Source: Planctomycetota bacterium (GTDB lineage: Bacteria; Planctomycetota; Phycisphaerae; Sedimentisphaerales; Anaerobacaceae). From it: DNA of 64,000 bases. Shown here piece after piece: positions 1-8,764 of the stretch. The stretch lies in NCBI GenBank assembly GCA_019456145.1, contig VRUL01000011.1, forward strand, positions 62,001 through 126,000. The letters run 5' to 3'. Under the pieces are notes generated by a model. That model ran no database searches and was not told the origin of the DNA. It worked only from the letters and a program-made list of their open reading frames with translations. How positions within the stretch are numbered: the stretch's first letter is position 1; each line of letters opens with the position of its first letter. The translations under genes were made by a program, and so were the position numbers.

Positions 1-90
1 TTCAAGCCGTTAAAGTATAATGGCTCTTCAGGTTTTGATTCGGTCAATAGTACATATCGACAGCACAAATGGATAAAGATAAGAATTTTG

Positions 91-300
91 ATGAAAAGGC
101 AGAGAATATTTGTAACGGGACGCGTACAGGACGTTGGCTTTCGGCAGGCTGTGTATCGGCTGGTCCGCCAGTTGGAACTCTCCGGTGTGGTGCAGAACGA
201 CACAAAAGGTGTAACAATCGAATTCCCATTTATAAACTGCACTAACTACGGGCCAAGATATTCAATAGTAAAGACCATTCCTTTCAGTTGCAGAAAGTGA
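91..300 (+). pseudogene. hypF: hypF remnant (carbamoyltransferase of hydrogenase maturation), internally deleted
   Basis: The first 45 or so residues are an acylphosphatase domain with the GRVQDVGFRQAVYRL motif, as at the HypF N-terminus. The reading frame then jumps directly to FPFINCTNYGPRYSIVKTIPF, which matches the segment that follows the zinc-finger region in HypF (usually INCTxCGPRxTI, so one zinc ligand Cys is Tyr here). A stop follows. About 80-100 residues between these pieces and the whole YrdC-like and carbamoyltransferase part are missing, against about 750 residues for a full HypF. ATG at 91 is preceded by an in-frame TTG at 88, and no strong Shine-Dalgarno is visible. I read it as a relic. 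A standalone acylphosphatase is less likely because of the HypF-specific tail. Confidence 0.75.
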
Positions 301-319
301 TGACAAGCCGGCAAAATAA

Positions 320-580
320 CCAGCCATTTATGCAAAGTCAAAGGTGTTGCTCATAAACAAAATTGATTTGCTGAGGGCAGGAATGCAGGTGGACTTCGAT
401 ATCGAGCGAGTGAAAGTTGATGCCCGCAAACTGAATGAAGGCATTAAAATTTTCCCAATATCCGCTAAAACCGGTGACGGATTCGCCAACTGGTGTGATT
501 GGCTTACAGAATCGGTTAAAAGCTTGCGAGAAGCGAAATATTTCACACACTGTAAAGGGAGAGCCAGTGGAGAGATTTGA
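320..580 (+). pseudogene. hypB: hypB remnant (C-terminal part of Ni-insertion GTPase)
   Basis: The open frame runs from just after an in-frame TAA at 317-319 to TGA at 578-580 and has no convincing start. It encodes KVLLINKIDLL (the NKxD guanine-specificity motif), then ARKLNEGIKIFPISAKTGDG (the SAxTGxG G5 region) and WCDWL. This order and wording is the C-terminal third of HypB, which delivers nickel to [NiFe]-hydrogenase with HypA. The P-loop, the histidine-rich region and the switch regions are absent. It lies 20 bp after the hypF relic and its last 14 bases overlap the recQ start. Together with the hypF fragment it marks a collapsed hyp cluster. Confidence 0.75.
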
Positions 581-2390
581 AAAAGCCTTAAAAAAGTACT
601 GGGGTTATGAAAGTTTTTTGCCCCATCAGGCGGAGGCTATGATTTGTGCCGGCAGAGGCCGGGATTCAGTCGTCGTATTGCCCACCGGTGGCGGCAAGTC
701 AGTTTGTTTTCAGGTGCCTGCGGTTACGCTTACTGGGATGGCGGTTGTGGTTTCGCCCTTGATTTCACTTATGAAAGATCAGGTTGATACTCTGGTCGAA
801 TGTGGGATTTCAGCAGCAAGGCTCGATAGCACCCAAACACCAGGTGAGCAAAGCGGCATTCTTAAGGCCATCGCTGAAAAAAAGCTTAAGTTGCTGTATC
901 TTGCGCCTGAACGGCTTGTCTCCAGCAGTTTCATTGAGTTTCTTAAGAAAGCAGAACTTTCTATGATTGCTGTTGATGAAGCTCACTGCGTTAGTATGTG
1001 GGGACACGACTTCCGGCCTGAATATCTACAACTTGGGATATTAAAGGACGCATTTCCCAGCCTTGCAATTCACGCTTATACCGCAACCGCAACCGAACAG
1101 GTCCGCAATGACATAATCGAGCAGCTTCGTCTCAAAGACCCAAAAGTTCTGGTTGGCTCGTTTGACAGACCTAACCTGGTTTATAAAGTTCAGCGGCGAT
1201 CGAATCTAATAAAGCAGATTTGCTCGGTTCTTGACAGGCACGAAGGGGAATCAGGTGTCATTTACTGCATTCGGCGTAAAGATGTCGACCAGTTATATAC
1301 CAAACTAAGAAGCAAAGGCTACAGCGTCGCACCGTATCATGCCGGCATGGGTGGTGAAGAACGCAAGAGAAATCAGGATGACTTCATCAATGAAAAAGTC
1401 GACACCATTGTGGCTACCATCGCATTTGGAATGGGCATTGACAAATCGAACGTTCGCTATGTGATTCACACCGGGATGCCCAAATCGCTCGAACACTATC
1501 AGCAGCAAAGCGGCAGAGCCGGACGTGACGGCCTTGAAGCCGAATGCTGTTTATTCTACTCGGGGCGCGACTACGGAATCTGGAAGAGTATTCTCGAAGA
1601 TACCGAGCCGAAAGTTCACCAGATTGCTGCGGAGAAGTTGAACGCAATGTATAACTATTGTACCAGCGTATCCTGCAGACACGACACGATTCTGGAATAT
1701 TTCGGACAGCAGCTCGGCAGCGATAATTGTTCGGCCTGCGATGTTTGCCTCGGTGAATTAGATTGCATGGAAGAGCCTTTGGAAACCGCTCAGAAAATTA
1801 TTTCCTGTGTTCTACGTCTCGGCGAGCGATTCGGTGCCGATTATACTGCCTCGGTATTGACCGGTTCGCGTGAGCAGCGAATCGTAGAAAACGGTCACGA
1901 CTCGCTGAGCACCTACGGACTCTTATCCGACTTTACAAAACGCATCGTGCGTGACTGGATCGAGCAGCTTGCAGAGCAGCGATACCTGCAGAAGGCGGGC
2001 GAGTTTAACGTTTTGAATGTAACGGAAAAAGGGTGGAGCGTTTTGAAAGCCGAGAGAACACCACGTTTGCTCAAGCCCTTAAAGAAACGCGAGGAAAAAC
2101 ACAGAAAGATTTCGAGGGCGGCAAAAGAATCCTGGGAAGGAGTTGACAGGGAATTGTTCGAAGTTCTGCGAAAATCAAGGCGTACTATTGCTGACAGAAA
2201 GGGAGTTCCAGCTTATGTAGTTTTCGGCGATGCGGCACTTCGCGACATGGCCCGGTTAAAACCATCTTCGATTGAAGGTTTTCTTAAGGTCAGCGGAGTT
2301 GGAGAGACAAAGAGCCGACAGTACGGCGAAGTTTTCCTCTCTGCTATCGGGGAGTATTGCTCTGCAAGTTCATCTAAACCTGGCGATTAA
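567..2390 (+). CDS. recQ: ATP-dependent DNA helicase RecQ
   Basis: This is a superfamily-2 3'-5' DNA helicase for recombination and fork repair. From the GTG at 567 it is 607 residues, the usual RecQ length. Walker A LPTGGGKS is at about residues 38-45 and DEAH at about 137-140. The helicase C domain contains YQQQSGRAGRDG, the RQC zinc-binding cysteines follow (CRHD..CSACDVC), and an HRDC domain closes the protein (LFEVLRKSRRTIADRKGVPA). The open frame extends upstream to 435, but that stretch reads out of frame through the hypB relic, and a GGGAG lies a few bases before GTG 567, so I chose 567. It converges with nadD, 3 bp away. Confidence 0.95.
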   Translation: MERFEKALKKYWGYESFLPHQAEAMICAGRGRDSVVVLPTGGGKSVCFQVPAVTLTGMAVVVSPLISLMKDQVDTLVECGISAARLDSTQTPGEQSGILKAIAEKKLKLLYLAPERLVSSSFIEFLKKAELSMIAVDEAHCVSMWGHDFRPEYLQLGILKDAFPSLAIHAYTATATEQVRNDIIEQLRLKDPKVLVGSFDRPNLVYKVQRRSNLIKQICSVLDRHEGESGVIYCIRRKDVDQLYTKLRSKGYSVAPYHAGMGGEERKRNQDDFINEKVDTIVATIAFGMGIDKSNVRYVIHTGMPKSLEHYQQQSGRAGRDGLEAECCLFYSGRDYGIWKSILEDTEPKVHQIAAEKLNAMYNYCTSVSCRHDTILEYFGQQLGSDNCSACDVCLGELDCMEEPLETAQKIISCVLRLGERFGADYTASVLTGSREQRIVENGHDSLSTYGLLSDFTKRIVRDWIEQLAEQRYLQKAGEFNVLNVTEKGWSVLKAERTPRLLKPLKKREEKHRKISRAAKESWEGVDRELFEVLRKSRRTIADRKGVPAYVVFGDAALRDMARLKPSSIEGFLKVSGVGETKSRQYGEVFLSAIGEYCSASSSKPGD

Positions 2391-2393
2391 GAT

Positions 2394-3020
2394 TTATTCT
2401 TTTGACTGGTAGAGATTGTGTTTGCGAATATAATCGGCAACATCCGGGTGCAGCATATCGGTTACATTATCTCCGGCAGCTAACCTGTTTCGTATCTCCG
2501 TGCTGCTGATCTCAATAAGAGAGGTTTGGATAATGTTTCGCTGGAGCTTTTCAACGCGCTCAGAATCCCAAATATCCTTATATTTAGCAAAACCTGGGGG
2601 CTCACACCCGGCCCGATACATCGTTGACAGGTTACACGCATCAATCAGTTCAGTGATTCGGTACCAAAGTTGAAGTTCGTCAATACTGTCAGCACCTATG
2701 AGCCAATATATTGATGTTTCGGCTTCGTAGTCTTCCTGAAACTGGCGTACCGTCTCCAAAGTGTAGCTCGGCTCCGGTTTTTTCAATTCGCAATCACTTA
2801 GCTGGAAGTTCTTATTGCCGGCAATCGCAAGAGCCATCATAGCAAATCGATCACTATCACTGGCTTTGGGTAAGAAGCCCTTGAGTGGAGAGCGCTTCGC
2901 CGGGACAAAAATTGTTTTCTCTGCGCCAATATGTCTGGCTGCCTCGGCGGCAACTGTAGTATGACCGAGATGAATCGGATCAAATGTGCCGCCGAACAAA
3001 GCTATTTTTCTCTTATCCAT
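2394..3020 (-). CDS. nadD: nicotinate-nucleotide adenylyltransferase
   Basis: This enzyme converts nicotinate mononucleotide and ATP to deamido-NAD in NAD synthesis. The 208-residue protein starts MDKRKIALFGGTFDPIHLGH, the HxGH nucleotidyltransferase motif. It has the C-terminal ISSTEIRNRL motif, and the length fits NadD. The frame is open to 3110, but the extra 30 residues are an unlikely hydrophobic lead and the family begins a few residues before GGTFDP, so ATG at 3020 is preferred. It converges with recQ. The region upstream is AT-rich and shared with the plus-strand histone-like gene. Confidence 0.93.
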   Translation of the reverse strand: MDKRKIALFGGTFDPIHLGHTTVAAEAARHIGAEKTIFVPAKRSPLKGFLPKASDSDRFAMMALAIAGNKNFQLSDCELKKPEPSYTLETVRQFQEDYEAETSIYWLIGADSIDELQLWYRITELIDACNLSTMYRAGCEPPGFAKYKDIWDSERVEKLQRNIIQTSLIEISSTEIRNRLAAGDNVTDMLHPDVADYIRKHNLYQSKE

Positions 3021-3546
3021 AAAACATTTAACAAGCAAACTGTGTGTTATTGAAAAAAATAATGCAAAAGAACATAAAAAACCTGTCCGGCATAAAATGC
3101 TGACAAACAATGAAAACTTTGAAAGCGCAAATCAATTTTCATTGACTTCTAATATACAGCAATAACCTAATGATGTACACAATGACAAAAGAAGGATTTT
3201 TTTCTTTAACAATTAAAAACAGTAATTGCTGTTCATAAGTTAAATAAACTGCCTTTAACACAGCTAATTCTAACAAAGTCGTTTCTAAGTTTGAATAAAA
3301 ACTTCAATTACAATAAAAACAAATTGCATCGTTTCATTAAAGAGCATGATAAACAATATAAGATGTTATGTAAAACTCCTGATAGTAAAAATTTTATGAA
3401 GTATTTTGAAACATTTGGACGATAAAAAAATATGAATATATTTTTAACTTTTTCCATAATTTGTTTGACAAGATTTTTAGTATTAAATTAGTATTACAAT
3501 GTTAACTTGTTGAATACAAAAAAATTTCATCAATCGAAAGGATTAA
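3021..3546. other. AT-rich divergent intergenic region
   Basis: About 525 bp very rich in A and T, between nadD (minus) and the lysine-rich gene (plus). No credible ORF was seen. The only structure I can support is the sigma70-like promoter near its right end. Confidence 0.6.
3465..3494 (+). promoter_or_regulatory. sigma70-like promoter for the lysine-rich gene
   Basis: The perfect -35 hexamer TTGACA is at 3465-3470. TAGTAT at 3489-3494 serves as -10 after an 18-bp spacer, within AT-rich DNA. It lies about 50 bp upstream of the ATG at 3547. The site is inferred from sequence alone. Confidence 0.5.
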
Positions 3547-3702
3547 ATGATGGCAAAGAAAAGGAAAAAAGCAAAAAAGAAAGCAACAAAGAAGAAAGCA
3601 ACAAAGAAGAAAGCCAAAAAGAAAGTAACAAAGAAGAAGGCTAAGAAGAAAGCCAAGAAGAAAAAAGCCAAGAAGAAAGCTAAAAAGAAGAAAAAGAGAT
3701 AG
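3547..3702 (+). CDS. lysine-rich histone H1-like small protein
   Basis: A 51-residue protein made almost only of Lys with some Ala, Thr, Val and Arg, beginning MMAKKRKKAKKK and continuing as repeats of the type (A/T)KKKA. This composition is that of bacterial histone-H1-like or Hc1-like tails, which bind DNA through charge. A DNA-binding nucleoid role is inference. It has two in-frame ATGs (3547 and 3550), a GAAAGGA Shine-Dalgarno just upstream and a good promoter, so I take it as a real gene. The phenylalanine-rich ORF on the other strand is its antisense shadow. The repetitive codons make it prone to slippage. Confidence 0.7.
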   Translation: MMAKKRKKAKKKATKKKATKKKAKKKVTKKKAKKKAKKKKAKKKAKKKKKR

Positions 3703-3725
3703 TACAACAATTTGACACTAAGGGT

Positions 3726-3762
3726 CCCATTTTGTGGTCCACCCAAGAGTGGATAAAATGGG
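3726..3762. repeat. imperfect palindrome, CCCATTTT family
   Basis: The left arm begins CCCATTTTGTGGTCCAC. The right arm, GTGGATAAAATGGG, is followed by AATCC. The arms pair through CCCATTTT/AAAATGGG and GTCCAC/GTGGA. The same motif order (CCCATTTTGT ... AAAATTGGGAATCC) bounds the long hairpin at 8856-8973, so this may be a short member of one palindromic element family. It could also act as the terminator of the lysine-rich gene, but no T-run follows. Confidence 0.5.
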
Positions 3763-3804
3763 AATCCTGTCGCAACACAAAATTCCAATATTGCGGCATG
3801 CTAT

Positions 3805-3849
3805 GCGAAATGGAAAGTTCGCTTGTTTGAGTGGGACTTTCCATTTCGC
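3805..3849. repeat. perfect 14-bp inverted repeat (possible terminator)
   Basis: GCGAAATGGAAAGT at 3805-3818 pairs without mismatch with ACTTTCCATTTCGC at 3836-3849 across a 17-nt loop. TTTATA follows on the plus strand. It may terminate transcription from the lysine-rich gene, but the T-run is poor. Confidence 0.55.
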
Positions 3850-4021
3850 TTTATATACAGAACCTCGAACTTAGTCCTTTCAGGATGCTCCCACCAACAA
3901 GGTTACATATCACCAACTACTCTCTTCTTGCAATTAATCGCCGATCCCTTATACTATTTCTCAATCAATATTATTGAGGTATATTTCTGTAAGTCGTTTA
4001 GAGAAAAAGACTAACGGCAAC

Positions 4022-5311
4022 ATGGACTATTTTAACTATAAAAACGGAATACTATTTGCCGAAAACGTTGACGTGGACAGAATCGTCGCCGAGGTCGGCA
4101 CTCCCCTTTACATCTACAGCAAAGCGACTTTCAAGGACCATCTGCAACGGATTCAGCAGGCTTACAGCGAACTCGATACCATGATTTGTTATTCGGTTAA
4201 GGCCTGCGGCAATATCAATATCCTAAAATTTATGGCCGAGGCAGGAAGTGGATTCGACATTGTCAGTGGCGGAGAGTTGTATCGCACCCTGCAAGCCGGG
4301 GCAAACACATCGAACATCGTTTATGCCGGCGTTGGCAAAACCGACACCGAAATCATAGAAGCATTAAATGCCGACATCGGTTACTTCAATATCGAATCAG
4401 AAGCTGAGCTCAAGAACTTGATTCGCCTGGTAAAAGAAAACAGCTCGGCGCCAAACAAGAAGGCTAAAGCCGCCCTGCGTGTCAATCCTGACGTTGACCC
4501 AAAGACACACACATATACCACTACGGGCAAAAAAGAAACTAAATTTGGTGTGGATATTGAACGAGCAAGAAAAATTTTTGCCGATTATGGAAAAAATAAA
4601 TCCGTAGCTCTTTGCGCAATTCATATACATTTAGGGTCGGCCGGGCATACAATCGATCCCTATGTTGAGGCGATAGAAAAAATATTGGCTCTGATTGAGC
4701 AATTGCGCAGCGATGGATTCACTATCGAAGCAGTAGACATTGGCGGCGGATACGGCGCTGATTACATAACAGGCACAGCGCCAACGGCTGCTGATTACGC
4801 TGCCGCAATTGTGCCGTTACTAAAGGACAAGAACCTAAAACTTATTCTCGAACCGGGTGCAAGTATCGCCGCCAACACAGCGATTTTAGTAACGCAGGTT
4901 TTATTTTTGAAAACCAGCGGCCGGAAAAAATTTGTTATCGTCGATGCCGGCATGAACGATTTGATTCGTCCGCCGTTATATGATGCATTCCATTTCATCT
5001 GGCCTGTGAAAGTGGATAAGGAATTTGTGCCTGACCGTCGGGATAAAGAATTAAAACCAACCGGTACTGAAGTCGTCGATGTGGTTGGCCCAATCTGCGA
5101 AGGTGCGGATTTTTTCGCAAAGGACAGAACCCTGCCTCCTGTCAAACGGGGCGACCTGCTCTCTATCTTTACTGCCGGGGCATACTGCTTTAGTATGAGC
5201 AGCAATTACAACGCTCGAGGCCGAGCCGCCGAAGTCCTTGTAGACGGCGATAAGTTTAGCGTCATAAGAAGACGCGAAACCTACGAAGACCTAACAGCAC
5301 TGGAAAGATAA
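4022..5311 (+). CDS. lysA: diaminopimelate decarboxylase
   Basis: A PLP enzyme that makes L-lysine from meso-diaminopimelate. It has 429 residues from ATG 4022. The PLP-binding lysine is in CYSVKACGN (about K60), the glycine loop is DIGGGYGADY, and the C-terminal CEGADFFAKDR and AGAYCFSMSSNYN are family motifs. The usual EPGR phosphate/substrate loop reads EPGAS here, and RPRPAEV reads ARGRAAEV, both worth noting. An in-frame start at 3974 would add 16 residues not typical of the family. No strong Shine-Dalgarno was seen. It converges with the C1 peptidase. Confidence 0.93.
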   Translation: MDYFNYKNGILFAENVDVDRIVAEVGTPLYIYSKATFKDHLQRIQQAYSELDTMICYSVKACGNINILKFMAEAGSGFDIVSGGELYRTLQAGANTSNIVYAGVGKTDTEIIEALNADIGYFNIESEAELKNLIRLVKENSSAPNKKAKAALRVNPDVDPKTHTYTTTGKKETKFGVDIERARKIFADYGKNKSVALCAIHIHLGSAGHTIDPYVEAIEKILALIEQLRSDGFTIEAVDIGGGYGADYITGTAPTAADYAAAIVPLLKDKNLKLILEPGASIAANTAILVTQVLFLKTSGRKKFVIVDAGMNDLIRPPLYDAFHFIWPVKVDKEFVPDRRDKELKPTGTEVVDVVGPICEGADFFAKDRTLPPVKRGDLLSIFTAGAYCFSMSSNYNARGRAAEVLVDGDKFSVIRRRETYEDLTALER

Positions 5312-5315
5312 GGTA

Positions 5316-6782
5316 TTATTCAGAACATGCCAGCGAGCCCATCGGATCCCAGGGCGGCAGGACGATCGACTTAAGTTCGAGCGCCTTCCGCAGGTCCTCT
5401 GGTAAATAGCTCTTGTGGGCTGCGATCTCGAACATAAACTCGTCGAACCATGAGTCGTCCATAATAAAGAAGCCCTTCTTGCCGCTCTCATCGCTCCAAC
5501 TGTTTTCTACGCGCCAGCGTCGCGGCCGGCCATCGACGACATCCACACCTGTAAACAGCATAGCGTGGTTCATACTGCTTTGGTGATAGATGAGCCGCTC
5601 GGCCTTATTCAAGGTGAACTTTGTGTCGTAGACACCCTCGTAATCGAACAGGTGGGCGTCCCAGAGTCCGATGTCCCGGGCCATTTGTGGACTGCAATCG
5701 CATCCGAACCACACAGGTTCGCCATCGAGCAGCGTGCGCATCGCAATTTTTTTCATCGTATCAATTTCAACGTTCAAATACTTAACCGGCTCACCGCCGA
5801 CCACATTTCCCAGGTAAGCCACGGTGAAAGTACGACCAATCGGACTGTCTGGCCGGGGATCATGCACCAGGCAAACGTATTCGTCCAGATCCAGGCTTAT
5901 ATATTTTTTGGCAAACTCCTGCGGAGTCAGCTCACCATCGCGGTGAAACTTATTATCCTTGTCGCGCCACTGCCAATCAAAACGCCTGGGTGGCGCCCCC
6001 ATATGGATGCTCAAAATTCGGTAAATAACCGTAAGGATTTCGTGCTTGGCTTTCCGTAATTTTTTAACACCGGCGCCTTTGGCATGCATATCGCGAAGAT
6101 GCCTGGCACCCTCACGGAGTTTGGCCTTAAGGGCCTTGTTCATCATACGGCTATTCGAGGAACTTTCGCTCTCCGGCATAGCCGCTTTGGGCACCAAACC
6201 ATGCTTCCTGACCAGGCTGACGAACATGTTCCACTGCCCGCCGTCGTTGGCCACATTATCCAGTAAAAAGTCTACCGTTCGGTCGCCGTCAGGGCGATTT
6301 ACCGTGTCGATAATTGACTCCAGAAAGTAGTTGGCACGCTCTATCTTGTCCCAAAAGAAGATGTAGCTCTGGCTGAACTCAAATTCTTTGAGGTTCATTT
6401 TTTTCATTGCGCCAACACGCAGCAGGTTCGCCCCGGCAAATATCCAACAGCGGCCCGTTTTTTTCTGATTGGTTACGGCCCAGTCGTCGAGCTTACAGGA
6501 AAAGGACTCATCCATACCAGCAACAACCGCCCGGTTAAGCGCGACCTTGTCCACGGTAGTTACAGTCACAGCATTCTGCATTTGCCGGTAGTGAGGCTTG
6601 CTGTCGAATTCCTCCTGCATAAGCTCAATATGTTTCAACTGGAGGTTTTCGGCTGTTCCACCCGGCGCAAACTTCTCAATGACCAAAGCATTGCTTTTAT
6701 CATGGGAAGTGTCCGCTTTGCAAACAAACAAGAATAAAATTACGACAATTAACACTCCTGCAATTGACCGTAAATGACTCAT
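5316..6782 (-). CDS. C1B-family cysteine peptidase (bleomycin hydrolase/PepC type), exported
   Basis: A 488-residue papain-fold peptidase of family C1B. The catalytic set is visible: Cys112 in QKKTGRCWIFAG, His406 in MNHAMLFTGV and Asn427 in RVENSW. Known members are cytosolic aminopeptidases forming hexameric barrels. This one starts with a hydrophobic segment at residues 8-21, so it is probably exported or membrane-anchored. The residue run LFVC resembles a lipobox only weakly. GGAGG sits 7 nt before ATG 6782, which decides against the longer frame to 6824. It ends 4 bp from the lysA end, and no operon partner is evident. Confidence 0.88.
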   Translation of the reverse strand: MSHLRSIAGVLIVVILFLFVCKADTSHDKSNALVIEKFAPGGTAENLQLKHIELMQEEFDSKPHYRQMQNAVTVTTVDKVALNRAVVAGMDESFSCKLDDWAVTNQKKTGRCWIFAGANLLRVGAMKKMNLKEFEFSQSYIFFWDKIERANYFLESIIDTVNRPDGDRTVDFLLDNVANDGGQWNMFVSLVRKHGLVPKAAMPESESSSNSRMMNKALKAKLREGARHLRDMHAKGAGVKKLRKAKHEILTVIYRILSIHMGAPPRRFDWQWRDKDNKFHRDGELTPQEFAKKYISLDLDEYVCLVHDPRPDSPIGRTFTVAYLGNVVGGEPVKYLNVEIDTMKKIAMRTLLDGEPVWFGCDCSPQMARDIGLWDAHLFDYEGVYDTKFTLNKAERLIYHQSSMNHAMLFTGVDVVDGRPRRWRVENSWSDESGKKGFFIMDDSWFDEFMFEIAAHKSYLPEDLRKALELKSIVLPPWDPMGSLACSE

Positions 6783-6872
6783 CGGTTCCTCCTTTCCATT
6801 GGCATCATTCGAGGAATATTCCAAAATCCACTGTTTAGTAACAGATTTTTGCTAACATTGTAACAACCGGAT

Positions 6873-8210
6873 TTAGAAGTTTCTTTCGACAAAACCCGTA
6901 TCAATCATACTTTTAATAAAAAGGTTATGGGACAGGATATCCAGGCAGGCGGGTATTGTGGTTTTGATCGGCTCAATAACAAATTCCTGCAGCGCCCTCT
7001 TCATCGTTGCAATCGCTTCAGTTCTTGTTCTTTGATGAACGATAAGCTTGCCAATCATTGAATCATAACTTGGCGAAACCGTCCATCCCTGATGAACGTG
7101 CGTATCGACTCTGACGCCGGGACCACCAGGCAGAATTAATTTTGTAATCCTGCCCGGAGAAGGAGCGAAATTATTCTCGGGGTCTTCGGCGTTGATTCGA
7201 CACTCAATAGCCACGCCGGTATGCTTAATATTTTTCTGGCGAAATTTGATAGTATGGCCGGCAGCGATTTTTAGCTGCCACTTAATCAAATCATGGCCTG
7301 TGACCATTTCAGTAACCGGGTGCTCGACCTGAATTCGTGCATTGGCCTCAATAAAGTAAAACTTTTTGTCCTTGTCCAAAAGAAATTCGATCGTCACGGC
7401 ATTGACATATTTGGCCTCTTTTACAATTCTCAACGCAGCCTTGCAAAGCTCTTCTCTGTCACGTTCATCCAACACCGGACAAGGTGATTCCTCAATCATT
7501 TTTTGGTGCCTTCTCTGGATGGAGCAGTCCCTTTCATAAAAGTGCAATACGTTGCCCGCTTTATCAGCCATCACCTGCACCTCCACGTGGCGGGGTTCAA
7601 CTATACATTTTTCCAGATAGACACTTGTATTTCCGAAAGCAGCTTTCGCTTCGGCGCGCGCTGCGCCGAAAGCAGCGCGAAAGCTGATATCATTATGCGC
7701 AACTCTCATACCCCTTCCGCCGCCACCGGCAGCAGCTTTTATCATTATTGGATAGCCCATTTTGTTGGCGAATTTCAATGCCTCAGACTCTTTTTCAATG
7801 GCACCGTCAGAGCCTGGAACAATCGGCACCCGCGCTTCGTGCGCCAGTTTCCGGGCCTGGATCTTGTCACCGAGCAGCCGCATTGCCTCGACAGGTGGGC
7901 CGATAAACGCTATCCCGCAATCCTGGCATATCTGCGCGAAGTTGATATTCTCGGCCAGAAAACCGTAACCCGGATGAATTGCCTCGACATCTGCAATCTC
8001 GGCGGCACTTATGATACGCGGGATATTAAGATAACTTTTAGCCGAATCCGCAGGGCCAATACAAATCGCCTCATCTGCAAGCTGCAAGTATGGAGCATCT
8101 TTATCAGCCTCAGAATAAACCACGACTGCCTCAATGCCAAGCTCACGACAGGCTCGGATAATACGCAGCGCTATTTCACCACGGTTTGCTATAAGGATTC
8201 TTGAAAACAT
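6873..8210 (-). CDS. accC: acetyl-CoA carboxylase, biotin carboxylase subunit
   Basis: A 445-residue ATP-grasp enzyme that carboxylates biotin on BCCP in the first step of fatty acid synthesis. The N-terminus [19 protein letters not shown], the glycine-rich loop [14 protein letters not shown] and the catalytic region [15 protein letters not shown] are all present at normal spacing and length. It lies 44 bp downstream of accB on the same strand, the usual accBC operon. Confidence 0.97.
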   Translation of the reverse strand: MFSRILIANRGEIALRIIRACRELGIEAVVVYSEADKDAPYLQLADEAICIGPADSAKSYLNIPRIISAAEIADVEAIHPGYGFLAENINFAQICQDCGIAFIGPPVEAMRLLGDKIQARKLAHEARVPIVPGSDGAIEKESEALKFANKMGYPIMIKAAAGGGGRGMRVAHNDISFRAAFGAARAEAKAAFGNTSVYLEKCIVEPRHVEVQVMADKAGNVLHFYERDCSIQRRHQKMIEESPCPVLDERDREELCKAALRIVKEAKYVNAVTIEFLLDKDKKFYFIEANARIQVEHPVTEMVTGHDLIKWQLKIAAGHTIKFRQKNIKHTGVAIECRINAEDPENNFAPSPGRITKLILPGGPGVRVDTHVHQGWTVSPSYDSMIGKLIVHQRTRTEAIATMKRALQEFVIEPIKTTIPACLDILSHNLFIKSMIDTGFVERNF

Positions 8211-8254
8211 AACTTCGTCCCTTGTCTGTCGGGATCCGGGTCAGGGATCACGAA

Positions 8255-8764
8255 TCAGTCTGGTCTGATCCTGAACAGCACCTGACCATATTCGACGGCC
8301 TGGCCGTTGGCCACCAGTATCTCAACAATCGTTCCGGCGGTTTCGGCCTTTATTTCATTCATCACTTTCATTGCCTCGATTATACAAACAATCGCTGGCG
8401 CATCAACATACGAACCAACTTCAACATAAGGATCAGAGTCAGGACTTGGAGTCAGATAGAAAGTCCCGACAAGAGGCGATTTTATCTCCACCAAATCCTC
8501 TTCCAACTGCGGCTCCGAAACCGGGGGAGGCACTGGTTGTGCTAAGGCATGCGCCGCATTTGGGCCCGCAGGCACGGTTGAAATGTTTGGGTAACCTGTC
8601 GGTACGGCAGTTCCGGTCCCGCCTACAGCCGTTTGAGCTTGCGAGCGCTTTAGAACAATTTTGTCATCACCATGGCTTATTTCAATCTCGACCAGCTCAT
8701 TTCGCTTCATTATTTCAATGAGTTCTTTTATTTTCTGTACATCGCTGTCTTTATTCTCCGCCAT
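8255..8764 (-). CDS. accB: acetyl-CoA carboxylase biotin carboxyl carrier protein
   Basis: A 169-residue BCCP. A charged helical N-terminus is followed by a Pro/Ala/Gly-rich flexible linker (about residues 50-85) and a C-terminal biotinyl domain with the EAMKVMNE motif, whose Lys carries biotin. AAAGGA lies upstream of ATG 8764. It is the first gene of the accBC operon. The long hairpin at 8856-8973 is about 90 bp upstream, in the promoter area. Confidence 0.95.
   Translation of the reverse strand: MAENKDSDVQKIKELIEIMKRNELVEIEISHGDDKIVLKRSQAQTAVGGTGTAVPTGYPNISTVPAGPNAAHALAQPVPPPVSEPQLEEDLVEIKSPLVGTFYLTPSPDSDPYVEVGSYVDAPAIVCIIEAMKVMNEIKAETAGTIVEILVANGQAVEYGQVLFRIRPD

Larger units (their letters stand above)
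3703..4021. other. intergenic region with two inverted repeats
   Basis: About 320 bp between the lysine-rich gene and lysA with no convincing coding content. It holds an imperfect palindrome at 3726-3762 and a perfect 14-bp stem at 3805-3849 (both listed separately). The open frame at 3823-4014 looks spurious. Confidence 0.55.

Noticed and set aside
3543..3788. Minus-strand ORF very rich in Phe/Ala
   Set aside because: It is the antisense of the lysine-rich gene and has no ribosome site or family.
7503..8204. 233-codon plus-strand ORF
   Set aside because: It is a shadow of accC, which is firmly identified on the other strand.
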